This document shows, piece after piece, positions 8,676-16,976 of a DNA stretch of 64,000 nucleotides. The stretch covers positions 24,600-88,599 of the forward strand of contig JAJYYH010000003.1 of assembly GCA_021801255.1 (NCBI GenBank). The letters run 5' to 3'. Made by a program: the position numbers and the translations under genes. Each line of letters starts with the position of its first letter. Within the stretch, counting starts at the first letter, position 1. Source of the stretch: Pseudomonadota bacterium (lineage in GTDB: Bacteria > Pseudomonadota > Alphaproteobacteria > Acetobacterales > Acetobacteraceae). The notes beneath the pieces were generated by a model. It had not been told where the DNA came from. It searched no databases and saw nothing but the letters and a program-made list of their open reading frames with translations.

Positions 8676-11600
8676 TCAACGCCGCGGCGCGGGCGCGTGC
8701 GTCACCTCTGGCGGGGTTGGGCGATCAGGCCCATCGGCATTGTCCTTGCGGTGAAGGACGGCGAATACGGCGGGCACGAAGAGCAGCGTCGAGACGGTGG
8801 CGAACAGGAGCCCGCCGATCACCGCGCGGCCGAGCGGCGCGTTCTGCTCGCCGCCATCGCCGAGGCCGAGCGCCATCGGGATCATGCCGATGACCATGGC
8901 GGAGGCGGTCATCAGCACCGGGCGAAGCCGCACGAAGCCCGCCTCCAGCGCGGCCAGGGTGGAGTTCTTGCCGCTTGCCAACTGCTCCCGCGCGAAGGCT
9001 ACGACCAGGATCGAGTTGGCGGTGGCGACGCCCATGCACATGATCGCCCCGGTCAGCGCCGGCACGGAAAGTTCAGTATGCGTGACGAACAGGATCCACA
9101 CAATACCCGCGAGCGCCGCAGGCAACGCCGTGATGATGATGAAGGGGTCAAGCCAGGACTGGAAATTCACCACCAGCAGCAGATAGATCAGGACGATCGA
9201 GCCGACCAGGCCAAAGAGCAATTCGCTATAGGCGGTGTTCATCGTATCGACCTGGCCGCGCACCGCGATCGTCACGCCGGGTGGGCGGTATTTCATATTT
9301 TCGGCGATGACCTGGTTGATGTCGTCCGACACGCCCCCGAGATCGCGGCCCTGGACGGAGGCAAAAATCTCTTCCATCGGCTGCACGTTATAGTGCGAGA
9401 CCATGCCGGGGCGGCCCATCGGCCTGATGGTCGCGAGCGCGCCGAGAACCTGGGCATCCTTGCCGAGATTGGAGATCGGCATGTTGATCAGATCGTTCAT
9501 CGTATCGATCCGATATTGCGGCGTCTGGCCGACCAGGAAGTAGGTAATGCCGGATTTGTAATCGAGGTAGAAATTGGGGCTGGTCTGATAGTTGGAATAG
9601 AGCGAGGTCAGCATCGAATTGGTGACATCTGCCTCTGTCAGCCCGACCAGCTTCGCGTAGCTGCGGTTAACGTTGACTTCAAGCGTCGGATAGTTGAAGG
9701 GCTGCGCAAGGTGAATATCGACGAGGCCGGGCACATGCACGGTTTGCTTGAAGATACGAAGGGCAAAATCATAATCGGTCTGGAGATCGGGCCCCGCCAC
9801 CTGGATATCGATCGGCGAGGGGCGGCCAAAATTGAGGATCTGCGTGTTCATGTCGGCTGGCATGAAATAGAATGTTGTGCCAGGGAAATGCTCGGACAAC
9901 TCGTCGCGCAGCACGGCCACGTATTGCGCCGTCGGACCATGATCCTTCTTGAGCGTGATCAGAACATCGGCGTCCTCGGGGCCGAACGAGCCGGTGCTGA
10001 GATAGGCGAGCGGAATACCCGCCACCGGAAGGTCGATATTGTCAACAAAAGTGTCCACTTCATGCGGCGGCAGACGCGAGCGAATGTAATCCTCAACCTC
10101 TTGGCAGAGCCGCGCCGTCTCCTCGATGCGCGTGCCGGTTTGCGCTCTGATGTGCAAATACATCACCCCGGCATCGACATCGGGGAAGAAAATTCGCCCC
10201 AGCCATGGCACCAGCGCCACCACGGAGATTACCGTAAAGGCCAGGAAAATCGGAATGAAGAAGGCGCGCACGCTAAGCAGGGTCGCCAGAATCTCGCGAT
10301 AGCCCGCCCGCATCCGCTCAAAGCCACGCTCAAAGCCCTTCTGAAAACGCACGAACGGGTTGCGTGATTTCGGCGCGGCATGCCCCTCTCCCGCATGACG
10401 CACATTGCGCAGCATATAGACCGCCATCGTCGGTACCAATGTAACCGACAGGATGAAAGAGGCGACCATCGCGAAAACCACCGCCTCGGCGAGCGGCACG
10501 AAGAGATAATAGGAAACCCCGGTGAGCAGAAACATCGGCGCGAACACGACGCTGATCGCCAGCACCGAAAGCAGCGCCGGGATGACGATCTGCTGCGCGC
10601 CATCGAGGATGGCGGTCTCGATGTCCTTGCCCATCTCCATGTGGTAGTTGAAATTCTCGATCGTCACGGTCGCTTCATCGACCAGGATGCCGACGGCGAG
10701 CGCGAGCCCGCCCATCGTCAGTGTGTTGATCGTCTGGCCAATCGCCGAGAGCACAATGATCGACGACAATATCGATAGTGGGATGGAAACCGCGATGATG
10801 ATGGTCGAGCGGATGGAGCCGAGAAACAGCAGGATCATCATCGCGGTGAGCACCGCGGCGATTACCGCCTCGCGCACCACGCCTCCGATCGCCGCCTTGA
10901 CGAAGATCGACTGGTCGCCAACGAGATGCAGCTCCATGCCCTTGGGCACGGTCTCCTCGATCAGCGGCATGCGGTCCTTGACACCCTGGACGATATCGAG
11001 CGTCGAGACGGCGCCCGCCTTGACCACAGGCATTAGCACGGCGCGCTCGCCATTCACCCGCACCATGTTGGTCTGCGGGATGGCTCCATCATGGATGAAG
11101 GCGACATCCTTGGCGTAGATGACCGTACCGTTGCCCTTTTTGATCGGGAAAAAATTCATCTCCGCGATGCTGCGCGGCTGATCGGTCAGCACCATGTCCC
11201 ATTCATATTTCCCGATCTTTTCCGTCCCCGTCGGCAGGATGAGATTCTGCTGGTTGATCTGATCGACCACGTCCTGCGGCGAAAGCGCGTTCGCCTGCAT
11301 CGCCTGCGGGTTGAGATCGGCGATCACCATGCGGTATTTGCCGCCATAGGGCGTGAGAATGGCCGAGCCCTGCACCGAGGCCAGCGCCGGTCGGATCACG
11401 TTGTTGGAATAGTCGAACAGAATTGTCTCCGGCACCGTGGTGCTGGAGGCCGTCATCGAAATGACGGGAATGCTCGCGGCATTGTAGAAGAGCACGAAAG
11501 GCGGCACCGAGCCACGCGGAAAAAAGCTCAGAACGACCTGCGCGGTGGCCGTCACCTCGGAAAGCGCCGCCGAGATATTCACGTGATTATCAAAGTAAAT

Positions 11601-11879
11601 TTTCAATATGCCGTAATCGATCATCGAGTTCGACTCGATATGCTCGATATCGGGCGTCGTCTGGGTTACGGTTTCCTCGAAAAAGAAGACAAATCTATCA
11701 GCTATATCGATAGGCAACATGCCGTTGTACTGAAACACCACGGCCACAACGGGAATATTGATGGACGGAAAAATATCTTTCGGCGTGCGGATGGCCGCGA
11801 GCGTTCCGAACAACAGGATCAGTATCGCCAACACCACGAAGGTGTAGGGCCGCCTGAGCGCTACGCGAACCATCCACAT
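8676..11879 (-). CDS. RND efflux permease, downstream tandem copy
   Basis: A 1067-residue resistance-nodulation-division inner-membrane permease. The start is ATG 11879, giving the first helix MWMVRVALRRPYTFVVLAIL and placing it 17 bases after the stop of its paralogue. The frame stays open upstream but only as antisense-like sequence. Two six-helix repeats with large periplasmic loops are visible. TM4 reads LVDEATVTIEN, so the AcrB Asp407/Asp408 pair is Asp-Glu. TM10 reads GVATANSILVVAFARE, with Ala where AcrB has Lys940; the Arg971 equivalent in VRLRPVL is kept. It is highly similar along its length to the gene at 11897-15112, so it arose by tandem duplication. No adaptor or outer-membrane channel gene is adjacent. 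Confidence 0.94.
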   Translation of the reverse strand: MWMVRVALRRPYTFVVLAILILLFGTLAAIRTPKDIFPSINIPVVAVVFQYNGMLPIDIADRFVFFFEETVTQTTPDIEHIESNSMIDYGILKIYFDNHVNISAALSEVTATAQVVLSFFPRGSVPPFVLFYNAASIPVISMTASSTTVPETILFDYSNNVIRPALASVQGSAILTPYGGKYRMVIADLNPQAMQANALSPQDVVDQINQQNLILPTGTEKIGKYEWDMVLTDQPRSIAEMNFFPIKKGNGTVIYAKDVAFIHDGAIPQTNMVRVNGERAVLMPVVKAGAVSTLDIVQGVKDRMPLIEETVPKGMELHLVGDQSIFVKAAIGGVVREAVIAAVLTAMMILLFLGSIRSTIIIAVSIPLSILSSIIVLSAIGQTINTLTMGGLALAVGILVDEATVTIENFNYHMEMGKDIETAILDGAQQIVIPALLSVLAISVVFAPMFLLTGVSYYLFVPLAEAVVFAMVASFILSVTLVPTMAVYMLRNVRHAGEGHAAPKSRNPFVRFQKGFERGFERMRAGYREILATLLSVRAFFIPIFLAFTVISVVALVPWLGRIFFPDVDAGVMYLHIRAQTGTRIEETARLCQEVEDYIRSRLPPHEVDTFVDNIDLPVAGIPLAYLSTGSFGPEDADVLITLKKDHGPTAQYVAVLRDELSEHFPGTTFYFMPADMNTQILNFGRPSPIDIQVAGPDLQTDYDFALRIFKQTVHVPGLVDIHLAQPFNYPTLEVNVNRSYAKLVGLTEADVTNSMLTSLYSNYQTSPNFYLDYKSGITYFLVGQTPQYRIDTMNDLINMPISNLGKDAQVLGALATIRPMGRPGMVSHYNVQPMEEIFASVQGRDLGGVSDDINQVIAENMKYRPPGVTIAVRGQVDTMNTAYSELLFGLVGSIVLIYLLLVVNFQSWLDPFIIITALPAALAGIVWILFVTHTELSVPALTGAIMCMGVATANSILVVAFAREQLASGKNSTLAALEAGFVRLRPVLMTASAMVIGMIPMALGLGDGGEQNAPLGRAVIGGLLFATVSTLLFVPAVFAVLHRKDNADGPDRPTPPEVTHAPAPRR

Positions 11880-11896
11880 GGGTCGTTTCTCTCGCC

Positions 11897-14800
11897 CTAG
11901 TCCCGCGGTCCAGATTCGTGTGACACCCGCGGTGGCTCCGAGGAATCCGGTTTGTCGAGATTTTCTTTGCGATGGAGAACAGCAAAGACGGTCGGCACGA
12001 AGAGCAGCGTCGAGATGGTGGCGAACAGGAGCCCTCCGATCACCGCGCGGCCGAGCGGCGCGTTCTGCTCGCCGCCGTCGCCGAGCCCGAGCGACATCGG
12101 GATCATGCCAATGACCATGGCGGAGGCGGTCATCAGCACCGGGCGAAGCCGCACGAAGCCCGCCTCCAGCGCGGCCAGGGTGGAGTTCTTGCCCTCCGCC
12201 AACTGCTCCCGCGCGAAGGCCACGACCAGGATCGAGTTGGCGGTGGCGACGCCCATGCACATGATCGCCCCGGTCAGCGCCGGCACGGAAAGCTCGGTAT
12301 GCGTGACGAAGAGCATCCAAACAATGCCCGCGAGCGCCGCCGGCAACGCCGTGATGATGATGAAGGGATCAAGCCAGGACTGGAAATTCACCACCAGCAA
12401 CAGATAGATCAGGACGATCGAGCCGACCAGGCCAAAGAGCAATTCGCTATAGGCGGTGTTCATCGTGTTGACCTGGCCGCGCACCGTCACCGAGACACCT
12501 GGGGGGCGGGATTTCATGTTGGCAGCGATCACCCGGTTGATGTCGTCCGAGACGCCGCCGAGATCACGGCCCTGGACGGAGGCAAAAATATCCTCCTCGG
12601 GTTGAACGTTGTAATGGGAAACCATGCCAGGCTCGCCAATCGGCTTGAAAGAGGCGAGCGCGCCGAGAACCTGGGCGTTCTTACCAAGGTTAGAGATCGG
12701 CATATTGATCAGATCGTTCATCGTATCGATACGGTATTGCGGTGTTTGGCCGACCAGGAAGTAGGTGATGCCGGTCCTGTAATCGAGATAAAAATTCGGG
12801 CTGGTCTGATAGTTGGAATAGAGCGAGGTCAGCATCGAGCCGGTGATATTTGCCTCTGTCAGCCCGACCAGCTTCGCGTAGCTGCGATCGGTATCAACCT
12901 GAATGCTGGGATAATTGAATGGCTGCGCAAGATGCGTATCGACGAGGCCCGGGATGAGATTGAATTGCCGATAAAGACGCAGCGCGAATTCATAGTCAGT
13001 GCGCAGATCAGGGCCGGAGATCTGGATATCGATCGGCGAGGGACGGCCGAAATTGAGGATCTGCGTGTTCATGTCGGCTGGCATGAAATAGAATGTTGTG
13101 CCAGGGAAATGCTCCGCCAGTTCATGGCGCAGCAGCGCCACGTATTGCGCCGTCGGGCCGTGATCCTTCTTGAGCGTGATCAGAACATCGGCGTCCTCGG
13201 GGCCGAACGAGCCGGTGCTGAGATAGGCGAGCGGAATGCCCGCCACCGGAAGATCGATATTGTCAACAAAAGTGTCCACTTCATGCGGCGGCAGACGCGA
13301 GCGGATGAAATCTTCGACCTCCTGGCAGAGCCGCGCCGTCTCCTCGATGCGCGTGCCGGTCTGCGCCATGATGTGCAAATACATCACCCCGGCATCGACA
13401 TTGGGGAAGAAAATCCGCCCCAGCCATGGCACCAGCCCCACCACGGAGATCACCGTAAAGGCCAGGAAAATCGGAATGAAGAAGGCGCGCACACCAAGCA
13501 GGGTCGCCAGAACCTCGCGATAGCCCGCCCGCATGCGGGCAAACCCGCGCTCAAAGCCCTGCTGGAAACGCACTAACGGGTTGCGCGACTTTGGCGCCGC
13601 ATTCGCCCCCTCCTCGCCATGCTCATGATGCGCGACGTTGCGCAGCATATAGACCGCCATCGTCGGCACCAGCGTGCGCGAGAGGATGAAGGAGGCGACC
13701 ATGGCAAAAATCACCGCCTCGGCGAGCGGCACGAAGAGATAATAGGAAACCCCGGTGAGCAGCCACATCGGCGCGAACACGATGCTGATCGAGAGCAGCG
13801 AGAGCAGCGCCGGGATGACGATCTGCTGCGCGCCATCGAGGATGGCGGTCTCGATGTCCTTGCCCATCTCCATGTGGTAGTTGAAATTCTCGATCGTCAC
13901 GGTCGCTTCATCGACCAGCATGCCGACGGCGAGCGCGAGCCCGCCCAATGTCAGCGTGTTGATGGTCTGGCCGATCGCCGAAAGGGCGACGATCGAGGAG
14001 AGCACCGAGAGTGGAATGGAAACCGCGATGATGATCGTCGAACGGACGGAGCCGAGAAACAGCAGGATCATCAGCGCGGTGAGCACCGCGGCGATCGCCG
14101 CCTCCCGCACCACACCGTCGATCGCCGCGGTGACAAAAATCGACTGATCGCCGATGAGATGCAGTTCCATGCCCTTGGGAGATGTCTCCCGGATCAGCGG
14201 CATGCGATCCTTGACGCCTTGCACGATCTCAAGTGTCGAGACATCGCCCGCCTTGACCACCGGCATCAGCACGGCGCGCTCGCCGTTCACCCGCACCATG
14301 TTGGTCTGCGGCACGGAGCCGTCATGGATGAAGGCGACATCCTTGGCGTAGATCACCGTGCCGTTAGCTTTCTTGATCGGGAAAAAATTCATCTCCGGGA
14401 TGTTGCGCGGCTGATCGGTCAGCATCACGTCCCATTCGTATTTCCCGATCTTTTCCGTCCCCGTCGGCAGGATGAGATTCTGCTGGTTGATCTGCTCGAC
14501 CACGTCCTGCGGCGAAAGCGCGTTCGCCTGCATCGCCTGCGGGTTGAGATCGGCGATCACCATGCGGTATTTGCCGCCATAGGGCGTCAGCACCGCCGAG
14601 CCCTGCACTGAGGCCAGCGCCGGTCGGATCACGTTGTTGGAATAATCGAACAGAATGGTCTCCGGCACGGTGGTGCTGGACGCCGTCATCGAAATGACGG
14701 GAATGCTCGCGGCATTGTAGAATAATACATAGGGCGGCACCGAACCGCGTGGGAAATACTTCAGGACCACCTGCGCGGTGGCCGTCACCTCGGCCAGGGC

Positions 14801-15112
14801 GGCGGCAACATCGACATGATTGTCAAAGAAAATCTTGACAATGCCATAATCGATCATCGAGTTCGACTCGATATGCTCGATATCGGGCGTGGTCGCGGTC
14901 ACCGTGCGTTCGAAGAAATAGACAAACCGGCCCGAAATATCCTGGGGCATCATCCCGTTATACTGAAACACGACGGCGACCACGGGAATATCGATGGACG
15001 GAAAAATATCCTTCGCTGTGCGGATCGCGGAAAGCGCGCCGAACAGCAGGATCAGAATGGCCAGCACCACGAAGGTATAGGGCCGCCTGAGCGCGACTTG
15101 AACAATCCACAT
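11897..15112 (-). CDS. RND efflux permease, upstream tandem copy
   Basis: A 1071-residue RND permease nearly identical to the next gene, starting MWIVQVALRRPYTFVV. It has the same TM4 (LVDEATVTIEN) and TM10 (GVATANSILVV) changes at proton-relay positions. The two copies differ mainly in periplasmic stretches, for example FKQTVHVPGLVD in the downstream copy against YRQFNLIPGLVD here, around two thirds of the way along. Such paired permeases may form mixed trimers, as MdtB and MdtC do. The 139-base upstream gap holds the perfect palindrome GAACCGGTTC (15114-15123) touching the start region and a TATAAT-like box on the minus strand (15239-15244), though no matching -35 box was found. Substrate is unknown; hydrophobic compounds or lipids are typical for the family. 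Confidence 0.94.
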   Translation of the reverse strand: MWIVQVALRRPYTFVVLAILILLFGALSAIRTAKDIFPSIDIPVVAVVFQYNGMMPQDISGRFVYFFERTVTATTPDIEHIESNSMIDYGIVKIFFDNHVDVAAALAEVTATAQVVLKYFPRGSVPPYVLFYNAASIPVISMTASSTTVPETILFDYSNNVIRPALASVQGSAVLTPYGGKYRMVIADLNPQAMQANALSPQDVVEQINQQNLILPTGTEKIGKYEWDVMLTDQPRNIPEMNFFPIKKANGTVIYAKDVAFIHDGSVPQTNMVRVNGERAVLMPVVKAGDVSTLEIVQGVKDRMPLIRETSPKGMELHLIGDQSIFVTAAIDGVVREAAIAAVLTALMILLFLGSVRSTIIIAVSIPLSVLSSIVALSAIGQTINTLTLGGLALAVGMLVDEATVTIENFNYHMEMGKDIETAILDGAQQIVIPALLSLLSISIVFAPMWLLTGVSYYLFVPLAEAVIFAMVASFILSRTLVPTMAVYMLRNVAHHEHGEEGANAAPKSRNPLVRFQQGFERGFARMRAGYREVLATLLGVRAFFIPIFLAFTVISVVGLVPWLGRIFFPNVDAGVMYLHIMAQTGTRIEETARLCQEVEDFIRSRLPPHEVDTFVDNIDLPVAGIPLAYLSTGSFGPEDADVLITLKKDHGPTAQYVALLRHELAEHFPGTTFYFMPADMNTQILNFGRPSPIDIQISGPDLRTDYEFALRLYRQFNLIPGLVDTHLAQPFNYPSIQVDTDRSYAKLVGLTEANITGSMLTSLYSNYQTSPNFYLDYRTGITYFLVGQTPQYRIDTMNDLINMPISNLGKNAQVLGALASFKPIGEPGMVSHYNVQPEEDIFASVQGRDLGGVSDDINRVIAANMKSRPPGVSVTVRGQVNTMNTAYSELLFGLVGSIVLIYLLLVVNFQSWLDPFIIITALPAALAGIVWMLFVTHTELSVPALTGAIMCMGVATANSILVVAFAREQLAEGKNSTLAALEAGFVRLRPVLMTASAMVIGMIPMSLGLGDGGEQNAPLGRAVIGGLLFATISTLLFVPTVFAVLHRKENLDKPDSSEPPRVSHESGPRD

Positions 15113-15251
15113 CGAACCGGTTCGCTTTCCCTATGCCTGCCAACGGGCAGCTGGAGGCCCATCCCATGCCGACCCTGCCGGGCTCGGGATATCGCCCGAC
15201 CGGCCCCCGGCATCTAGCGCAGCCGCCGCGAGGGGGGAATTATATTTTCTT

Positions 15252-16976
15252 TTAAGCCTCTCCCCGCAGCCGCGCCGTCGCTTCCGCGTCAACCGCGCCG
15301 GCGGCGTCGAGATGCACGCGATAGAGCGCGCGGGCCATCGCGGCGGAAACCACGCCGTCGCGCACATCCCGCGCCACCGCCTCGGGCGCGCGCCGCGCGG
15401 GATCGCCGAAGCCGCCACCCCCGGGCAGTTTGAGCACCAGGCGCTGACCTTCGGGGATGATCTGGAACCCCTTGGCGCGGAGAAGCGTGCCATCCGAAAG
15501 CGCCACCACCCCCGCCGCGCCCGCCCCGCCGCCGGCGCGCCCGCGCGGCGCATGCGCGACACGATCAAACACCGCGTTGCAGGCGAATTCCTGATCCCCC
15601 TTGGTGCCGATTTCCATGACCTGGCCGAGGCCGCCCCGCATCCGCCCGGCGCCGCCGGAATCAGGGCGCAACTCTTTCCGCCAGAACACCACCGGGGCGA
15701 CGTTCTCGGTGGCTTCCACCGGCATGGTGCGCACGCCCGAGGGAAACGCCGTGCCGTCCAGCCCGTCGCGCGCCGGCCGCGCCCCGGTGCCGCCGGAGTT
15801 GAAGGTGATGACCTCGAAATCGGGCAAGGCCGGCCGATTGCCGCGCGCTCCCCCGGAAATCGCCCCACCCCCGCGCAAGGGCGGGTTCCACAGGCACGAC
15901 GAGCCCTCCGCCGCGACACGTTCCGGCACCGCCTGGAAAAGGCAGCCCATCATCAGGTCCGGCAGCAACTGGCCGATGACATGGCGCACCGAGACCGCGT
16001 AGGGCCGTGGCGCATTGAGGATCGAGCCTTCCGGGATTACCATGCGCAGCGGCGCGAGGCTCGCCCAATTATTGGGAATTTCGGGCGCCACCACCACCTT
16101 GATGCCAAACGCGGCATAGGCCCGGCAATAGGCGGGGGGAACATTGATCCCGCGCGGGGACAACCCCGAGGTGCCAGCGAAATCGACGCTGATGTCCCCC
16201 TCGCCGATCGTCATCGCGGCGGCAAGCCGCACTTCCTCGTCATAGCCGTCGGAGAAAATTTCCGCCCGATAGGTGCCGCGGGGCAACCGCGCGATCTCGG
16301 CCGCGGTCGCGCGGCGGGAGCTTGTGAAGATGAAATCCGCCAGTTCATCCAGCGTGCCGAGGCGGAATTCGTCGAACATGGCGCCCAGCCGGCGCGCGCC
16401 AGCCTCGTTGCAGGCGGTCAGCGAATAGACATCACCCTCGAGTTCGACGGGAAGGCGCGAGCCGGCGCGGAGAAAATCGAAAAAAGTCTCGTTGGGCTGC
16501 CCGGCGTCAAAACACTTGACGATCGGGATATAAAGCCCCTCCTCGAACACCGAGCGGCCCTCCGGGCCCATTCCCAGACCGCCGATATCGATGACATGGG
16601 CGGTATTGGCGAACAGTGCCACCAGGCGCCCACCATGGAAGGCCGGGGTGACGACGGTGAGGTCGTGCAGATGCCCGGTGCCGAGCCAGGGGTCGTTGGT
16701 GATGTAGTGATCGCCTGGGCGCATCGTCGGGGCGGGGAATTTGCGCAGGAAATGCCCGACGCTTTCCGACATCGAGTTGACATGGCCGGGCGTGCCGGTC
16801 ACCGCCTGAGCGAGCATCCGGCCATCAAGGGTGAAAATCCCCGCCGACAGATCGCCCGCCTCGCGCACCGTGGTGCTGAAGGCGGTGCGGATCATCGTCT
16901 GCGCCTGCTCCTCCACCACCGCGATCAGCCGGTTCCACATCACCTGGAGGCGGATCCGCGCCAGCGCCGTGCTCAT
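15252..16976 (-). CDS. Hydantoinase B / acetone carboxylase-type beta subunit (HyuB)
   Basis: A 574-residue HyuB-family subunit that works with HyuA in ATP-dependent opening of hydantoin, oxoproline or related cyclic imides. Family features include the N-terminal LIAVVEEQAQTMIRTAFS and the early TPGHVNSM and DHYITNDPWLGTGHLHD blocks with conserved histidine and aspartate residues. The C-terminal LPGGGGFGDPARR glycine-rich stretch also fits. Its start overlaps the hyuA stop by four bases (ATGA), so the two are co-translated. The sequence does not distinguish N-methylhydantoinase from 5-oxoprolinase activity. It ends 139 bases before the RND pair. Confidence 0.92.
   Translation of the reverse strand: MSTALARIRLQVMWNRLIAVVEEQAQTMIRTAFSTTVREAGDLSAGIFTLDGRMLAQAVTGTPGHVNSMSESVGHFLRKFPAPTMRPGDHYITNDPWLGTGHLHDLTVVTPAFHGGRLVALFANTAHVIDIGGLGMGPEGRSVFEEGLYIPIVKCFDAGQPNETFFDFLRAGSRLPVELEGDVYSLTACNEAGARRLGAMFDEFRLGTLDELADFIFTSSRRATAAEIARLPRGTYRAEIFSDGYDEEVRLAAAMTIGEGDISVDFAGTSGLSPRGINVPPAYCRAYAAFGIKVVVAPEIPNNWASLAPLRMVIPEGSILNAPRPYAVSVRHVIGQLLPDLMMGCLFQAVPERVAAEGSSCLWNPPLRGGGAISGGARGNRPALPDFEVITFNSGGTGARPARDGLDGTAFPSGVRTMPVEATENVAPVVFWRKELRPDSGGAGRMRGGLGQVMEIGTKGDQEFACNAVFDRVAHAPRGRAGGGAGAAGVVALSDGTLLRAKGFQIIPEGQRLVLKLPGGGGFGDPARRAPEAVARDVRDGVVSAAMARALYRVHLDAAGAVDAEATARLRGEA

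Noticed and set aside
7290..10367. A 1025-codon plus-strand open frame across D-aminoacylase and an RND gene
   Set aside because: It spans two clearly coding genes on the other strand and reads as His/Arg/Gly-rich nonsense without any motif.
11880..12320. An N-terminal extension of the downstream RND permease through the end of its paralogue
   Set aside because: The extension is antisense-frame reading of the upstream RND gene; the true first helix begins at 11879.
11972..13576. A 534-codon plus-strand open frame opposite the RND gene, similar to one opposite the paralogue
   Set aside because: Its apparent conservation between the two RND copies only reflects the duplication of the permease genes.
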